In this document: positions 60,712 through 64,000 of the stretch, piece after piece | Numbering within the stretch: position 1 is the first letter of the stretch | How the letters are laid out: every line of letters starts with the position of its first letter | NCBI GenBank assembly: GCA_026874595.1 | Contig: CM049311.1 | Span: 50,659,676 to 50,723,675 of the forward strand | Reading direction: 5' to 3' | Length of the DNA: 64,000 nt | DNA from: Sipunculus nudus | Taxonomy: Eukaryota; Annelida; Sipuncula; Golfingiida; Sipunculidae | Made by a program: the position numbers and the translations under genes | The notes under the pieces: model-generated | What the model was told of the DNA's origin: nothing | What the model saw: the letters and a program-made list of their open reading frames with translations, nothing else | Database searches by the model: none

Positions 60712-61586
60712 CAGTGGCGGATACAGAGAGAGTCGCCCCGCCCCTCCCCTAGCTGTAACACCTCTCATTTTATCGAGTTCTTTTCACATTTATTCGTTAT
60801 CATTTATTCGTATATCAATTTTCGTTTTTCAGATAACATTTTTACACCAGCTTTAAGATTATTATGTTTAATACTTTCCAGTTCATATTTTGAGGATATT
60901 AAGGAAAAACTGGTTCATATACTCCATTGAGATATCATCCAAATATATACTGGTATATTAGTATTGAGAGAGGAAGTCTTTCCACGCTCTGCTCGGTCTG
61001 AACACCCAGGGCCACCCATCACATTCGCCACGGCCTTCCCGTCAGCCTTTATATATAGAGCGCAGCATGGGTTGGAATCGACCGTGAAAAATCTGACGGC
61101 TCCTTGGTTGATACTCAAACTCACGCTCTGTGCTCTGTTGTCCGATTCGTGCGTTTCCGACTCCAGGAAAAATGCAAAGTTTGACTTAAGACTTAAACGT
61201 ATCAATTATTTTACCACGAGTGCTACATTTAACATATGACACTTTGCAAATTATAAATGTAGATGCGTATTTCACGATTGACATTAACATGTTACTAACT
61301 ATTGAACGGAATGTTTGGACTTTCCAGTTTATACCCCAGTTTTGCAGAAATATACATATTACAGCCGGCCCCCTAAAGTTTGAATACATTATGCAAAAAA
61401 ATAGTAGTTGAGGAACAGAAAATCCTCATAATCTTTTGTTAAAGTTGCCTCAAAATGTCCCTCTTACATTGTATATTTAAAGAAAATTTAGAAAACAAAA
61501 ATTTAAAAAACTATTTTTCATAATGCCCATCAAGCGCAAATTCAATATAAGCGCCCCCTGTTTGCGATTTCCTGGATCCGCCACTG
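60712..61586. mobile_element. 875-bp element with CAGTGGCGGATMCAG ends
   Basis: The left end CAGTGGCGGATACAG and the right end, inverted, CAGTGGCGGATCCAGG form a short TIR. A perfect 5-bp repeat CAAAT flanks the element (60707-60711 and 61587-61591). CAGTGG ends suggest a hAT-like origin, but hAT elements usually make 8-bp duplications, so this is unsettled. A TATATAAAGG lies on the minus strand near 61049-61058. No coding region is recognised. Confidence 0.65.
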
Positions 61587-64000
61587 CAAATCGCTCAAAA
61601 AACGCGTCTGGCTCATCGTACTACACGTCAGAGTGAGTTTGAGTTGTTTTTTTTTTTCATTATTTAAGTTGTTTTTCGCTTGTCGAGCACCTACAGGTTG
61701 CTGTGGTCAAGACCCCAGACCTGTGCGCTCCTTAAGCATTGTTCGCAGAGCCAACGGACGCGATGCCACCAAGCCAAGCAGAAAGCCGCGAGAGACCGCA
61801 CCGACGATTTAACAGGAAAGCCACAGCACTCACAGCCACAAAGGCAGCAGCAACCTACATTCCCTTTACCGATCCCAGCAGCGAAGACCCAGCAGTGCCA
61901 ATCGAGAGCCGAACCCGATCTGTGAAACGACAGAGCTTCGAGACGAATAGCCATTTTATACTTGCAGTTTCGGCCATTTAGACTGTATTAGCAAGTATTT
62001 TCGTCATAAGCGGTTGAGTTTGAGTTTTGGGACCGATTCCTTACTACTCATCTGTTTACTTTCATTCTCATCGCCCCTATACCACCAGTTTTTCAACTTG
62101 GTGCTGCCTTCAGATTCAGTACTTCTATATCGTTAGCTCTCTGAGCTTCACATTCACGCTCTGCTGCTTCACGCTCTCTTTTATCTTGCTCTCTCGTCAA
62201 GCTCAGCTTCACATTCACGCTCTGCTAGGCTTCTAAAGCCTCAAGAGGTTTGTTATCAAATCCTGCATTGCTTAGCCGGTGAACCCTAATGCTTGTCCAC
62301 ACTCGATAATGGTCTTAAATGCCTCCATAGTTATAGTGTATACGGTTATGTCCAAATTTTGGCTTCTGTCAAATTTTCATATAGATTTTTGCAAACATTC
62401 TTTTTTTTCATAACTTTGCTTCGTAAATAACTAAAAATCTATGTATGCATTTTTCTTCCGCCATCTTGGATAAATATCGGCCATATTGAAACCAGGGTTA
62501 TTTATCACTCTATAACCGTCATTTTAGACTAGGGAAAGGCAAGAACAATTTGATCAACTTCAATAGGAAACTTTTCTAAGTTGATTCAAGGGAAATTTTT
62601 CTGTAGAATCAATTTAATTTCTGTTACCAAAAATGTTGCTCTGCATAAATTTAAGAAGATTATTTGCATAAATTTAAATATTTTTTAGCACTTTTCATAA
62701 GAGTAAAGTGTTGCGGATACAAAATATTCAAATTGATAATATATAACGTATGTTATAAAATCTTTTGTTTCTTAATTAATAAAATTCCGAAAAATTATGC
62801 AAATTAGATCAAATATCGAGATTAAAGAAGCTTTTTTTTATGTGAGAACATCATGATTGAAACAGTTGCTTATTAATGTCAATTAATTAATTGTTATAAT
62901 GTAATTATTGTTTTTGATTTAAAAACTAATTGAAATAATTTATCTTCCCCTTTAGTTGTCAAATGAATAAACAATTATTATACAAAAATTATGTAACTAA
63001 TATGCATATGTAAGGAGCAACGGATCAAATAATGATTATCATGTTTTTTGTGCGAAATAAACGCTCAGCATATACATCCAAAGGTCTTTGATGTTGAGAA
63101 ACTCATTATGCATGATACAAGTAAGGGCTCCTTTGTACTACTCAAATAAACCTTGCACCAGTTTAAGGAACTATTTAGTTTATGTTCTAATATTTCACCA
63201 TAAGTTAGCGTTTATGAGGTGTAGAGGGAGGGGGTTAAACTCATGTCTGGTTAATGTCTTGCTCAAAGAGAATATTTTATCCTTTTCAGGTTTAAGCAAG
63301 TGTGTAGTATATGCCTTTGGACACGTTCTTTAATATTTTGATTCTTCTCAGGTCAACCGATAATCACACCAAATAAATCAAATACCGTACAAGAATATGC
63401 CAAAGCACACGACAATATTTGGTACCAAATACATCGAACAGCGTATTAATTGTCGTCTGGTCTGTTCACTGGGCTTCACCACGGCTGTTAAACATCGGCT
63501 ATTTACAAGTCCTCTGTAAACATAACACACAAGTCCGATAGTAAGCTTCACTGGCCGCTCGCAGACATTAGCATTCTATATATGCATCGGGAAATCGTCC
63601 CTATGTTGATCGGATAACTGACAATCTCGGAACCTCCTTTGGACCGTTGTACGGATATACGTCACTATTTAACGTGCTGACCTAGGAGATTGTGATCTTA
63701 CCCTTGTTTCCTCAGTATAAATACAAATGCTTAGTTACACATCCTAATAGTTTTTGGCCTGGTAGTTTTTGGCCTATCTTCTTACAATATTATGAGACCT
63801 GTCCTTCAATGCTTGAATATTAAAATGGACATGCCTCTAGAGATCACAGTGTGAGAAAATCAAGTTTGCAGGTGTGTTGTCTCTGAAATCTACATAAGAC
63901 AGTGCTATTACAGAAAACTCTCTAGCTAAGTCTAACAAGAACCAGTTCTCACGGAATTACGAGTAAACTTGAAACTAACACCAAATAAAACACCTAGGTT
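61587..64000. other. No gene established
   Basis: A frame at 61739-61981 is basic and rich in Ser, Thr and Ala but matches nothing I know. A 22-bp direct repeat (AGCTTCACATTCACG...) occurs at about 62144-62165 and 62205-62226. From 62300 on, the sequence is AT-rich and featureless. Confidence 0.5.

Noticed and set aside
61739-61981. Possible retrotransposon ORF1 or gag start
   Set aside because: Only basic and low-complexity composition supports it; there is no zinc knuckle, coiled coil or following pol.

Overview
The window looks like a gene-poor, repeat-rich stretch of a marine invertebrate (metazoan) nuclear genome. The evidence is split genes with GT-AG introns, non-LTR and LTR retrotransposon relics, several inverted-repeat DNA transposons, long satellite arrays and many microsatellites and poly(G)/poly(C) runs. 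There is no sign of bacterial gene organisation. I cannot name the species.

Only two host genes can be supported. Both are on the minus strand and belong to the LEG1 (liver-enriched gene 1 / C6orf58, DUF781) family of secreted proteins. Copy 1 has a large first exon at 10134-10967 and a second exon at 3795-3921, separated by a 6.2 kb intron. Copy 2 has exons at 27618-28454 and 26871-26997, separated by only 620 bp. Exon boundaries and phases match between the copies, so this is a tandem duplication. Much of the difference in intron size is a 3.76 kb terminal-inverted-repeat (TIR) element at 4364-8124. Both copies carry a GT donor at the same codon near the end of exon 2, which suggests a short third exon that I could not find.

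Left part (1-28.9 kb): two opposed LINE reverse transcriptase relics (286-1100 minus, 1330-2011 plus), the LEG1 pair, the TIR element in the LEG1 intron, a 3.7 kb element with arms of about 350 bp (11.74-15.41 kb) holding a small MITE, a tandemly repetitive element (16.3-17.5 kb), a hAT-type MITE with a perfect 8-bp target duplication (20868-21132), a SINE-like repeat present twice, and a possible solo LTR (25.7-26.4 kb).

Middle (28.9-57.2 kb): nested repeats with no host gene. A segment of about 430 bp at 28882-29315 recurs inverted at 56847-57236. Each copy has an array built on GTAGCAAA on its inner side (29.3-30.4 kb and 46.2-52.7 kb). The simplest reading is one structure of about 28.4 kb with inverted ends, although two independent insertions are possible. 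Its interior is mostly a 77-bp satellite containing GGGTTAGGGTAACCC, which resembles the telomere hexamer. The satellite is interrupted by a CACCTG/CAGGTG-rich insertion (30.6-33.0 kb) and by a pogo-like element (33043-35416) with TA target duplications and a helix-turn-helix fragment. The right end is split by a 4.06 kb foldback element (52785-56846).

Right part (57.2-64 kb): a decayed Ty3/Gypsy protease-RT relic on the minus strand, an 875-bp inverted-end element, and otherwise nothing I can identify.
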